Positions 1 through 5,208 of a stretch of 5,227 nucleotides of DNA are shown piece after piece; the stretch's first letter is position 1; each line of letters begins with the position of its first letter. This stretch comes from Oscillospiraceae bacterium (GTDB taxonomy: Bacteria; Bacillota; Clostridia; Oscillospirales; Acutalibacteraceae): assembly GCA_022508865.1 (NCBI GenBank), contig JAFLUK010000104.1, positions 1-5,227 on the forward strand, written 5' to 3'. Both the position numbers and the translations under genes were made by a program. Below the pieces are notes generated by a model that worked only from the letters and a program-made list of their open reading frames with translations, was not told the origin of the DNA and did no database searches.

Positions 1-1
1 A

Positions 2-925
2 AAAACAGAAATGATGATGCCAAGGGTGAGAGACTACGTAGTTGAGGGCGATATGGCTGTTTATGTATGTCAGTCCTGTGGCGGTGAAATTATTGCAGAT
101 GAAAATACTGCCGCTACAAGCTGTCCTTACTGCGACAATCCTGTTGTTATGATGGGCAAATTTGCGGGGGAATTGAAGCCTGACTATGTAATCCCATTTA
201 AGCTTGACAAAAAAGCCGCATTGGAAGGACTAAAGAAACATCTTATCGGCAAAAAGCTTCTTCCAAAGGTGTTTAAGGACGAAAATCATCTTGACGAAGT
301 TAAGGGTGTATATGTGCCATTCTGGCTTTTTGATGCAGATGCAGATGCAAATATCAGCTATAAGGCAACACGTGTTCGTCATTGGAGCGACAGCAAATAT
401 AACTATACGGAAACAAGTTATTTCTCTGCGTTCAGAAGCGGTACAATCGGCTTTGATAATGTTCCTGTAGATGGTTCAACACAAATGCCCGATGACCTTA
501 TGGAGTCTGTAGAGCCCTTTGATTTTTCACAGGCTGTAGATTTTCAAACAGCATACCTTGCTGGTTATCTTGCAGATAAATACGATGTAACAGCAGAACA
601 GAGCATAGGTCGTGCTAACAGCAGAGTTAAGAAAAGTACAGAAAATGCCTTTCGCAAAACAGTAACAGGATATTCTTCTGTTACACCCACACAAAGCAGT
701 ATCAAGCTTTCAAACGGCAAGGCAAAATATGCTCTATATCCTGTATGGCTTTTGAATACAACATATAAAGATGAAAAATATTTATTTGCAATGAACGGAC
801 AAACAGGTAAATTTGTTGGCAATCTGCCAACTGACTGGGGTCAGTTTTTCAAGTATCTTGGTATACTAACACCAATATTCGGTGCACTTGCATACTTAAT
901 TATTTTTCTCATTAATTTCTTATAA
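2..925 (+). CDS. TFIIB-type zinc-ribbon membrane protein (YdjG-like), 5' partial
   Basis: The reading frame is open to the left edge: three in-frame codons precede the first ATG at 11 and no ribosome binding site is visible, so the true start probably lies outside the window. Numbering from that ATG, a CxxC-CxxC zinc ribbon is seen (Cys20, Cys23, Cys38, Cys41), then a large soluble domain containing the DADADA run near residues 108-113, encoded by three tandem GATGCA units. One hydrophobic helix ends the protein (about 280-304). From family memory, full-length homologues carry a further N-terminal zinc-binding segment of some tens of residues, which fits truncation by the window. The architecture and the TPM neighbour resemble Bacillus subtilis YdjG, a membrane partner in the PspA/YdjGHI stress complex. 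The molecular role is not established, and that link is inference. The next gene starts 16 bases downstream, so the two are probably cotranscribed. Confidence 0.85.
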   Translation, partial: KTEMMMPRVRDYVVEGDMAVYVCQSCGGEIIADENTAATSCPYCDNPVVMMGKFAGELKPDYVIPFKLDKKAALEGLKKHLIGKKLLPKVFKDENHLDEVKGVYVPFWLFDADADANISYKATRVRHWSDSKYNYTETSYFSAFRSGTIGFDNVPVDGSTQMPDDLMESVEPFDFSQAVDFQTAYLAGYLADKYDVTAEQSIGRANSRVKKSTENAFRKTVTGYSSVTPTQSSIKLSNGKAKYALYPVWLLNTTYKDEKYLFAMNGQTGKFVGNLPTDWGQFFKYLGILTPIFGALAYLIIFLINFL

Positions 926-926
926 T

Positions 927-939
927 AGGGGGTAGAAGG
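927..939 (+). promoter_or_regulatory. Double Shine-Dalgarno site for the TPM gene
   Basis: Two purine boxes lie in the 16-base gap between the genes. AGGGGG at 927-932 stands 9 bases before the ATG at 942. AGAAGG at 934-939 is too close to that ATG (2 bases) but stands 8 bases before a second in-frame ATG at 948. The start could therefore be Met1 or Met3; either gives the same mature protein after signal peptide removal. Confidence 0.6.
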
Positions 940-941
940 TA

Positions 942-1736
942 ATGAAAATGACAAAATCAATTGCATCAATTTTAATTGCACTTTTACTCTGTGCCATATC
1001 AATTATGCCTGCTTTTGCAGAAGTGGAAAGAATGGTTGATAATGCAGACTTGCTTACATCCGACGAAAAATCCGCTATTAGCGACAAGCTGGACCATATT
1101 AGTGCGGAACATTTCTGTGACGTAGTTATTGTTACAGTAGATTCCCTTGACGGCAAAACAGCAACTGAATATGCAGATGACTATTTTGACTACAACGGCT
1201 ACGGCTATGGCAGCGATTATGATGGTATTCTTTTCTTAATAAGTATGGAATACAGGGATTATGCTATATCTACCTGCGGATACGGTATTACAGCCTTTAC
1301 AGATGCGGGTCAGTCTTATATTATAGACCGGATTAAGTCCTCTTTGAGTGATGATGAATTCTATGATGCTTTCAATGAATTTGCTGATCTTTGTGACGAT
1401 TATCTTACACAGGCAGATAAAGAAGAGCCGTATGACACAAATAATTTGCCCGCAACATATTTTAAATTATCATGGTTGCTTATAGCTGTTGTTATTGGTC
1501 TTATAATTGCTTTGATAGTAGTTCTTGTAATGAGGGGAAGACTAAAGACTGTTTATGCACATGATTCGGCAGATAACTACGAAAGACAAGGCAGTATGAA
1601 TCTTCGAAACCAAAGGGATTTGTTCCTTTACAGAACCATATCAAAAACCGAAAAGCCTAAAAATACAGGCGGCGGAAGCAGCACACATACAAGTTCCTCC
1701 GGCAGAACTCACGGCGGCTCCGGCGGAAAATTCTGA
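942..1736 (+). CDS. TPM-domain protein with signal peptide and membrane anchor (YgcG/YdjH-like)
   Basis: The 264-residue product has an N-terminal signal peptide (Lys2 and Lys5, hydrophobic core 7-22, likely cleavage after Ala-Phe-Ala at 24-26). An extracytoplasmic TPM domain follows at about 29-156. Its family marks are a VDNADLLT-like opening (32-39), a Gly/Tyr/Asp-rich stretch ending in DYDG (92-95) followed by a hydrophobic strand, and an RDYAIST-CGYG segment (105-115). A transmembrane helix spans about 177-197, followed by a basic cytoplasmic part. The last roughly 20 residues are rich in Gly, Ser and Thr and end in GGSGGKF, a tail common in this family. TPM domains have been linked to acid phosphatase activity (plant TLP18.3) and photosystem repair, but bacterial members are mostly uncharacterised, so no reaction is assigned. 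Pairing with the upstream zinc-ribbon gene recalls ydjG-ydjH. A terminator follows 16 bases after the stop. Confidence 0.88.
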   Translation: MKMTKSIASILIALLLCAISIMPAFAEVERMVDNADLLTSDEKSAISDKLDHISAEHFCDVVIVTVDSLDGKTATEYADDYFDYNGYGYGSDYDGILFLISMEYRDYAISTCGYGITAFTDAGQSYIIDRIKSSLSDDEFYDAFNEFADLCDDYLTQADKEEPYDTNNLPATYFKLSWLLIAVVIGLIIALIVVLVMRGRLKTVYAHDSADNYERQGSMNLRNQRDLFLYRTISKTEKPKNTGGGSSTHTSSSGRTHGGSGGKF

Positions 1737-1752
1737 TATACAAACTAAAACT

Positions 1753-1784
1753 AACTACCCAAGACACTGTTTTGGGTAGTTTTT
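1753..1784 (+). terminator. Rho-independent terminator of the zinc-ribbon/TPM operon
   Basis: Arms AACTACCCAA (1753-1762) and TTGGGTAGTT (1772-1781) pair perfectly. The stem can extend inward to 13 pairs with one G-U, leaving a 3-base loop. A run of five T (1780-1784) follows on the plus strand. It lies 16 bases after the TPM stop codon. On the other strand the hairpin is followed by TAGTTTTAG, so weak activity there is possible. Confidence 0.85.
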
Positions 1785-1793
1785 AAACAGATA

Positions 1794-1840
1794 AACAAAA
1801 TCAGCGAGTTATGGAAATATCATAACTCGCTGAAATTTTT
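1794..1840. terminator. Bidirectional rho-independent terminator between convergent operons
   Basis: A perfect 13-bp stem, TCAGCGAGTTATG (1801-1813) with CATAACTCGCTGA (1821-1833), encloses a 7-base loop. On the plus strand it is followed by AATTTTTG. On the minus strand it is followed by TTTTGTTTAT. It lies 73 bases beyond the sugar transferase stop codon, and no better candidate lies closer on that strand, so it is probably the main terminator of the minus-strand cassette and a backup for the plus-strand operon. Confidence 0.85.
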
Positions 1841-1850
1841 GTCCCTAGAG

Positions 1851-1881
1851 ATTTAATTTGAATTTAATACAATTTAATTCT
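1851..1881. repeat. Three tandem AT-rich repeats with 10-11 base period
   Basis: ATTTAAT occurs at 1851-1857, 1862-1868 and 1872-1878, so the spacings are 11 and 10 bases, about one helical turn. The array sits in the transcribed 3' region of the sugar transferase gene, just before the bidirectional terminator. It may be a small bent-DNA element or simple low-complexity sequence; no function can be claimed. Confidence 0.4.
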
Positions 1882-1905
1882 TGGAAGGTAAAGGTTGAGG
1901 AAGCC

Positions 1906-3357
1906 TTACATTGAGCCCTCTTTTTTTAGTACAACAGCAACGGTCTTTAACAGAATTTTTAAATCAAGACCGATATTCCACTGATTAATATACTGGGTAT
2001 CAAGCTTAACAACTTCCTCAAAATCAGTGATTTTACTTCTGCCGCTTACCTGCCACATACCTGTAAGGCCCGGTTTTGTTGCCAGTCTTGCACGGTGGTG
2101 AAGTTCATATTTTTCCCACTCATCCAGTGTAGGAGGGCGTGTTCCTACAAGGCTCATATCGCCCTTTAAAACATTAATAAACTGTGGAAATTCATCAAGA
2201 GACCAGTCTCTGATAATATTGCCTATGCCTTTTTTTGTAGTGCCGTTAGGGAGTCTTTTGCTGCCGATAATACGGTCATCCCATTCAGCCTTGAACATCA
2301 TACCGTCAGACATAATGTTCTCTTTCATAAGCTCCTTCTTTTTTTCCTCTGCATCAAGGTACATACTACGGAATTTGTACATTTTGAATTTCTTTCCGTT
2401 TTTACCAACACGCACTTGCTTAAAGAAGATAGGTCCCGGTGACTTAATATAAATAATGGGTGCAAGCACAAGATAGAGTAAACCGGTGACAAAACAACCC
2501 AAAAGACCGCCTATAATATCAATGAAACGCTTTATAAAAAGTTGGGTAGGAGTGGTAAAGTTAATACTTGTTGTAAGAACAGTGTATGAACCAAGTCTTT
2601 CCACAATTTGCTGTTGTCCCATCTTGTATACTGTGGAGTCAATGTTAATGTGGACAACCACACCCATTTCTACAAAGCTGTTTACCAGACTATGGGGGAA
2701 AGTGTAGTCCTGTGGCAAATCTATGAAAATCTCGTCTACCCATTCACGGCAAACGTAATTTGCAACATTTTCAAGATTAGCAATTACCTCAAGACCTCTT
2801 ATGGATTTACCCATCATATCTTTGTCAATAATGGCTATTCCTGCAAGGCGGAATTCTGCGTAGGTGTTATTTTGAATTGATTTAACAACCTTGTTTGCCA
2901 TATCGTTAGTGGTTACAATAATGAGAGAACGTCTTTTGCTGGCAGGTTTTTTATACCTGATAACCCGCTTCCAGCACATTCTTGTAAAGAGGGAAAGAAT
3001 GAAGTAAATTCCCCCCATAAAGCAAAGTACAATATTTGAATGATGTTCATTATTATAAAATATGAAAATATAAAATATCAGAATAAGCTCCACCGTACAC
3101 ACATGCTTCACCGTGGCAGCTACTTCTTTATATATTCCTCGTTTTATGACATCCTTTAATCTTTCAAAAAATATAAGTACAACAAAATCAATAAGTATAG
3201 TAACTACAGAAATATTTATGTAAGCACTTTTGTTAAAGCGGAAATCAAAGTAACCGCCGATAAATTCTGCCAGAAAGAAGGATGCAAAGACACATACCAA
3301 ATCCAGAAAAATAAAATCCAGGTGCTTTAAAATTCCGGAATTATTATTTTTATACAA
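1906..3357 (-). CDS. Polyprenyl-phosphate sugar-1-phosphate transferase (polytopic phosphoglycosyl transferase, WbaP/CpsE type)
   Basis: This 483-residue membrane enzyme should transfer a sugar-1-phosphate from a UDP-sugar to undecaprenyl phosphate at the cytoplasmic face, the first step of exopolysaccharide or capsule repeat-unit assembly. The sugar cannot be told from sequence. It has four N-terminal hydrophobic segments (about 13-33, 47-65, 87-102, 109-125), a central Rossmann-like CoA_binding_3-type domain (about 142-265), and a C-terminal catalytic domain opening with a membrane-inserted helix (about 279-304). Catalytic-domain marks are SPGPIFFKQ (306-314), KMYKFRSM (325-332), the Asp388-Glu389 dyad in SLDEFPQ, LVGTRPP (403-409) and KPGLTGMWQVSGRS (428-441). 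Length is normal for the family and nothing is broken. The start is TTG, chosen because GGAGGAGG lies 6 bases upstream and the N-terminus matches homologues. It is the last gene of the cassette, 38 bases after the kinase stop. Confidence 0.95.
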   Translation of the reverse strand: MYKNNNSGILKHLDFIFLDLVCVFASFFLAEFIGGYFDFRFNKSAYINISVVTILIDFVVLIFFERLKDVIKRGIYKEVAATVKHVCTVELILIFYIFIFYNNEHHSNIVLCFMGGIYFILSLFTRMCWKRVIRYKKPASKRRSLIIVTTNDMANKVVKSIQNNTYAEFRLAGIAIIDKDMMGKSIRGLEVIANLENVANYVCREWVDEIFIDLPQDYTFPHSLVNSFVEMGVVVHINIDSTVYKMGQQQIVERLGSYTVLTTSINFTTPTQLFIKRFIDIIGGLLGCFVTGLLYLVLAPIIYIKSPGPIFFKQVRVGKNGKKFKMYKFRSMYLDAEEKKKELMKENIMSDGMMFKAEWDDRIIGSKRLPNGTTKKGIGNIIRDWSLDEFPQFINVLKGDMSLVGTRPPTLDEWEKYELHHRARLATKPGLTGMWQVSGRSKITDFEEVVKLDTQYINQWNIGLDLKILLKTVAVVLKKEGSM

Positions 3358-3363
3358 AAAAAT

Positions 3364-3371
3364 CCTCCTCC
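3364..3371 (-). promoter_or_regulatory. Shine-Dalgarno site fixing a TTG start
   Basis: On the minus strand GGAGGAGG is followed by the 6-base spacer ATTTTT and then TTG (3357-3355). This near-ideal site supports TTG as the start of the sugar transferase gene. The strong site may offset the weak start codon. Confidence 0.85.
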
Positions 3372-3383
3372 GATAGATAATTG

Positions 3384-3405
3384 AGATTACATTAATTAGT
3401 AATCT
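3384..3405 (-). repeat. Hairpin spanning the kinase stop codon
   Basis: AGATTAC (3384-3390) and GTAATCT (3399-3405) form a perfect 7-bp inverted repeat around an 8-base AT loop that contains the TAA stop of the kinase gene (3396-3398). No T run follows, so it is not a terminator. In the message it would lie 12 bases before the sugar transferase Shine-Dalgarno site and could affect message processing or relative expression. That role is inferred. Confidence 0.4.
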
Positions 3406-4106
3406 GTGTTGTAAATTGAAGAGTTTCTCTTTGATTTGCTAAAATAGTAAGAGCCCTTGGAGGTCTCAACACTTGGGATTTGTGTAATGATAATACCAAG
3501 AATTTTACCGCTGTTTCGTTTTATTGTTGTAATTGCCTTGTTAAGCTCGGGAACGGTTGTCTGATTGTGTCTTACAACCATTACAACACCGTCAGAAAGT
3601 CTGATAAGTGGAATTGTGTCAACAACAGGGTTAACAGGCGGTGTGTCAAAAATAATATAATCGTAGATTTTTTCAAGCTCTGTAACAAGATTTTCCATTT
3701 CAACACTGGAGAGAAGCTCTGAAGGGTTTGGAGGGATTACACCAAAGGAAATAAAGTCAAGGCTTTCGTTCTCTGTTTTCTGAATAACATCAGAAAGGGA
3801 ACATTCGTTGTTAAGAAAGTTTGCCAAACCTCTGTCAGATGTAGTATTGAGAACAGTGTGAACAGTAGGACGTCTTAAGTCGCAGTCCACAATAATAACC
3901 TTTTTATCAATCTGTTGAGAAAGTGCAATTGCTATATTGACGGAAGTTGTGGACTTACCCTCACTTTTAAGAGGACTTGTAAATACAATTTTTTTACAGC
4001 CCTTCTTAATTATGGAATAGGAAAGATTTGTTCTTGCCTTTTTGTAAGCCTCCGATATTTGAAAAATCAGATTTTTTGATTTTTCGTTATTATTCTTTTT
4101 AGCCAT
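3396..4106 (-). CDS. CpsD/CapB-type bacterial tyrosine kinase (BY-kinase)
   Basis: This 236-residue cytoplasmic P-loop kinase autophosphorylates on a C-terminal tyrosine cluster and, with its CpsC/Wzz-type membrane partner, controls polysaccharide export and chain length. Motifs seen: Walker A in TSPLKSEGKST (43-53, Lys51 binding phosphate), Walker A' in IIVDCDLRRP (71-80), a PPNPSELL segment (125-132), and Walker B in IIFDTPP (151-157). Tyr220, Tyr221, Tyr232 and Tyr236 form the expected C-terminal cluster. The N-terminal oligomerisation motif ExxRxxR appears as Glu19, Lys22, Arg25. The usual Pro-Gly of the Walker A loop is replaced by Lys47-Ser48; the essential Gly-Lys-Ser is intact, so activity is expected. 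The ATG has AGGAGGG 9 bases upstream. It lies 2 bases after the cpsC-like stop, a tight coupling that fits the separate-polypeptide organisation of Gram-positive BY-kinases. No CpsB-type phosphatase gene is in the window. Confidence 0.93.
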   Translation of the reverse strand: MAKKNNNEKSKNLIFQISEAYKKARTNLSYSIIKKGCKKIVFTSPLKSEGKSTTSVNIAIALSQQIDKKVIIVDCDLRRPTVHTVLNTTSDRGLANFLNNECSLSDVIQKTENESLDFISFGVIPPNPSELLSSVEMENLVTELEKIYDYIIFDTPPVNPVVDTIPLIRLSDGVVMVVRHNQTTVPELNKAITTIKRNSGKILGIIITQIPSVETSKGSYYFSKSKRNSSIYNTDY

Positions 4107-4108
4107 AA

Positions 4109-4864
4109 TTACTTTCCCTCCTCGTCAGTGTTTTCACTTTTAGCCATCGCTGTAAGCATATTGAGGTTCATTCCGGGCCCCTTAAAATCAGGGATAGCTG
4201 CCAGAATGGGAATGTCATCATATTCAGTAACATCAGGGTCGTACTTTATCTTTGCGTCAAAGAATTCTTTAATGAAAATATACGCAAGTGCAAGTACGAT
4301 ACCTATTATAAGTGCAATTAATGTGTTTTTGCTGACATTTGGAGATGCAGGAGCTGAAGGAATTGTTGGATTGTCCACAATTTTCAGGGTTGCATTGTCC
4401 TTAAGGTGGGAAATAACTTCAGGAGCAACAGCGGCAACACTGTCGGCAATGATTTTTGCCTCTGTAGGTGAGTTTGCAACAACGGACAGTGTGAATGTCT
4501 CGGTTTCAGTTGAATTGTCATATATCATCATATTGCTTAGCTGAGCAGCAGTATATTTGTTGCTGAGGTTTGTTGCAATCTTTTCATAGAAAGAATTGGT
4601 ATCAAGCATCTCAATATATGTGTCAACAAGATCCTTTGCATAGTTATGAGAACTTAAATCGTTGTAAGAGCTCATTCCTGTGGTGTAATGAGTATCCACA
4701 TAAAGCTTCATGGTGGAGATATATGTTTTTTGGATAAAAAGCTTGGAATATCCGAAAGCTGCTATACCAAAAACAATTGCAGTAACTATTACAATCCACA
4801 AGCTTCGTTTAATTACCCCAAAAATATCTTTCAAAGATATTTCAATTTCTTTTTCGTTATCCAT
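4109..4864 (-). CDS. CpsC/Wzz-type chain-length and kinase-activator membrane protein
   Basis: The 251-residue protein has the standard Wzz-domain layout: short cytoplasmic N-terminus with an ISLKDIFGVIKRS segment (9-21), first transmembrane helix at about 22-42, an extracellular domain (about 45-178), a proline-rich NPTIPSAPASPN motif (165-176) just before the second transmembrane helix (180-199), and a cytoplasmic tail (200-251) with a DIPILAAIPDF segment (217-227). In Gram-positive bacteria the cytoplasmic tail of this protein binds and activates the CpsD kinase, and the pair controls polymer length. The kinase gene following at 2 bases supports that role. The size fits stand-alone CpsC or CapA proteins, not the fused Wzc type. 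The ATG has GAGG (4874-4877) 9 bases upstream. It is the first gene of the cassette, with only a leader and candidate promoters before it. Confidence 0.92.
   Translation of the reverse strand: MDNEKEIEISLKDIFGVIKRSLWIVIVTAIVFGIAAFGYSKLFIQKTYISTMKLYVDTHYTTGMSSYNDLSSHNYAKDLVDTYIEMLDTNSFYEKIATNLSNKYTAAQLSNMMIYDNSTETETFTLSVVANSPTEAKIIADSVAAVAPEVISHLKDNATLKIVDNPTIPSAPASPNVSKNTLIALIIGIVLALAYIFIKEFFDAKIKYDPDVTEYDDIPILAAIPDFKGPGMNLNMLTAMAKSENTDEEGK
4116..4122 (-). promoter_or_regulatory. Shine-Dalgarno site of the kinase gene inside the upstream coding end
   Basis: AGGAGGG on the minus strand, 9 bases before the kinase ATG, is made from the Glu-Glu-Gly codons that end the cpsC-like gene. The stop and the next start are separated by only 2 bases, so translation of the two partner proteins is probably coupled. 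Confidence 0.8.
4822..4842 (-). repeat. Perfect 21-bp palindrome in the 5' coding region of the cpsC-like gene
   Basis: Arms AAATATCTTT (4822-4831) and AAAGATATTT (4833-4842) are exact inverted copies around a single central base. The element covers codons 8 to 15, starting 22 bases into the gene. In the message it can form a hairpin just after the start codon; as DNA it could bind a dimeric regulator. Function is inferred only from symmetry and position. Confidence 0.6.
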
Positions 4865-4888
4865 TTTAAAAAACCTCGTTTACAAATT

Positions 4889-4923
4889 TTCATGTAGAAG
4901 GCTATATAAAGCAGAAACATGAA
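4889..4923 (-). repeat. Leader inverted repeat before the cpsC-like gene
   Basis: TTCATGT (4889-4895) and ACATGAA (4917-4923) form a perfect 7-bp inverted repeat with a 21-base loop. If transcription starts near 4924 from the proximal candidate promoter, this hairpin would sit at the extreme 5' end of the message and could stabilise it. It has no T run, so it is not an attenuator of the simple kind. AT content and the long loop keep confidence low. Confidence 0.35.
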
Positions 4924-4930
4924 TACAATC

Positions 4931-4959
4931 ATTCTACTACATAATACGCTTAAAAGCAA
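4931..4959 (-). promoter_or_regulatory. Candidate proximal sigma-A promoter of the polysaccharide cassette
   Basis: On the minus strand TTGCTT (4959-4954) is separated by exactly 17 bases from TAGAAT (4936-4931). The -10 box matches consensus at 5 of 6 positions and the -35 at 3 of 6. Transcription would begin near 4924, giving a leader of about 60 bases. Confidence 0.42.
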
Positions 4960-5026
4960 CAACGGGGGGTGTATTTCCTTAAAATTCTACTATTTTAACA
5001 AATCAAGGTTATTTCAATAAATGTTT

Positions 5027-5055
5027 TTTATAATTTTAAAAAAACAGAAAGTAAA
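5027..5055 (-). promoter_or_regulatory. Candidate distal sigma-A promoter of the polysaccharide cassette
   Basis: On the minus strand TTTACT (5055-5050) is followed after 17 bases by TATAAA (5032-5027), matching consensus at 4 and 5 of 6 positions. Transcription would start near 5020, giving a leader of about 155 bases. AT richness makes chance matches likely, so this is an alternative to the proximal site. Confidence 0.35.
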
Positions 5056-5084
5056 TACCTGTGCAAAAAAGTAGAATTATTGGG

Positions 5085-5111
5085 AGTTTTGAGACAATCA
5101 ATTACAAAACT
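5085..5111. repeat. Inverted repeat in the intergenic region
   Basis: AGTTTTG (5085-5091) and CAAAACT (5105-5111) are perfect inverted copies 13 bases apart, upstream of both the distal minus-strand promoter candidate and the plus-strand promoter. The 20-base centre-to-centre distance is close to two helical turns, which would suit an operator, but no regulator can be named. Confidence 0.35.
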
Positions 5112-5179
5112 GTCCATAAATCGACTGTTACTTTCAAGGTGTTTTCCAAATTTTTTCATAAAAGTATGCGTATAATTAC

Positions 5180-5208
5180 TTTACAAATAAGAATGTATGT
5201 GGTAAAAT
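5180..5208 (+). promoter_or_regulatory. Sigma-A-like promoter reading out of the right edge
   Basis: TTTACA (5180-5185), a 17-base spacer and TAAAAT (5203-5208) match consensus at 5 of 6 positions in each box. Transcription would start around 5215, and no gene starts before the window ends, so a plus-strand gene or RNA is expected just beyond the edge, divergent from the polysaccharide cassette. Confidence 0.55.

Noticed and set aside
332..349. Three tandem GATGCA units in the zinc-ribbon gene as a possible variable repeat
   Set aside because: They encode an Asp-Ala run that I recall as common in this protein family, so coding constraint explains them.
565..822. Minus-strand open frame of 85 codons inside the zinc-ribbon gene
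   Set aside because: It lies wholly antisense to a gene with clear family features and shows no recognisable domain.
981..992. Possible lipoprotein cysteine in the TPM protein signal peptide (Cys17)
   Set aside because: The residues before it are Leu-Leu-Leu, lacking the Gly or Ala normally needed at the -1 position, while Ala-Phe-Ala at 24-26 is a good ordinary signal peptidase site.
4128..4544. Plus-strand open frame of 138 codons opposite the cpsC-like gene
   Set aside because: It is an antisense shadow of a well-supported Wzz-domain gene with no recognisable domain or family resemblance.
4834..4920. Possible 29-codon leader peptide on the minus strand overlapping the cpsC-like start
   Set aside because: There is no ribosome site before its ATG, its composition looks like translated AT-rich leader, and its start sits within the predicted 5' hairpin.
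4964..4990. GGGGGG run resembling a ribosome site on the plus strand
   Set aside because: The only nearby start, a GTG, opens a frame of nine codons, so there is no gene to serve.
5171..5176. TATAAT perfect -10 box on the plus strand
   Set aside because: No acceptable -35 box lies 16-18 bases upstream; the TTTACA and TAAAAT pair just downstream is better.
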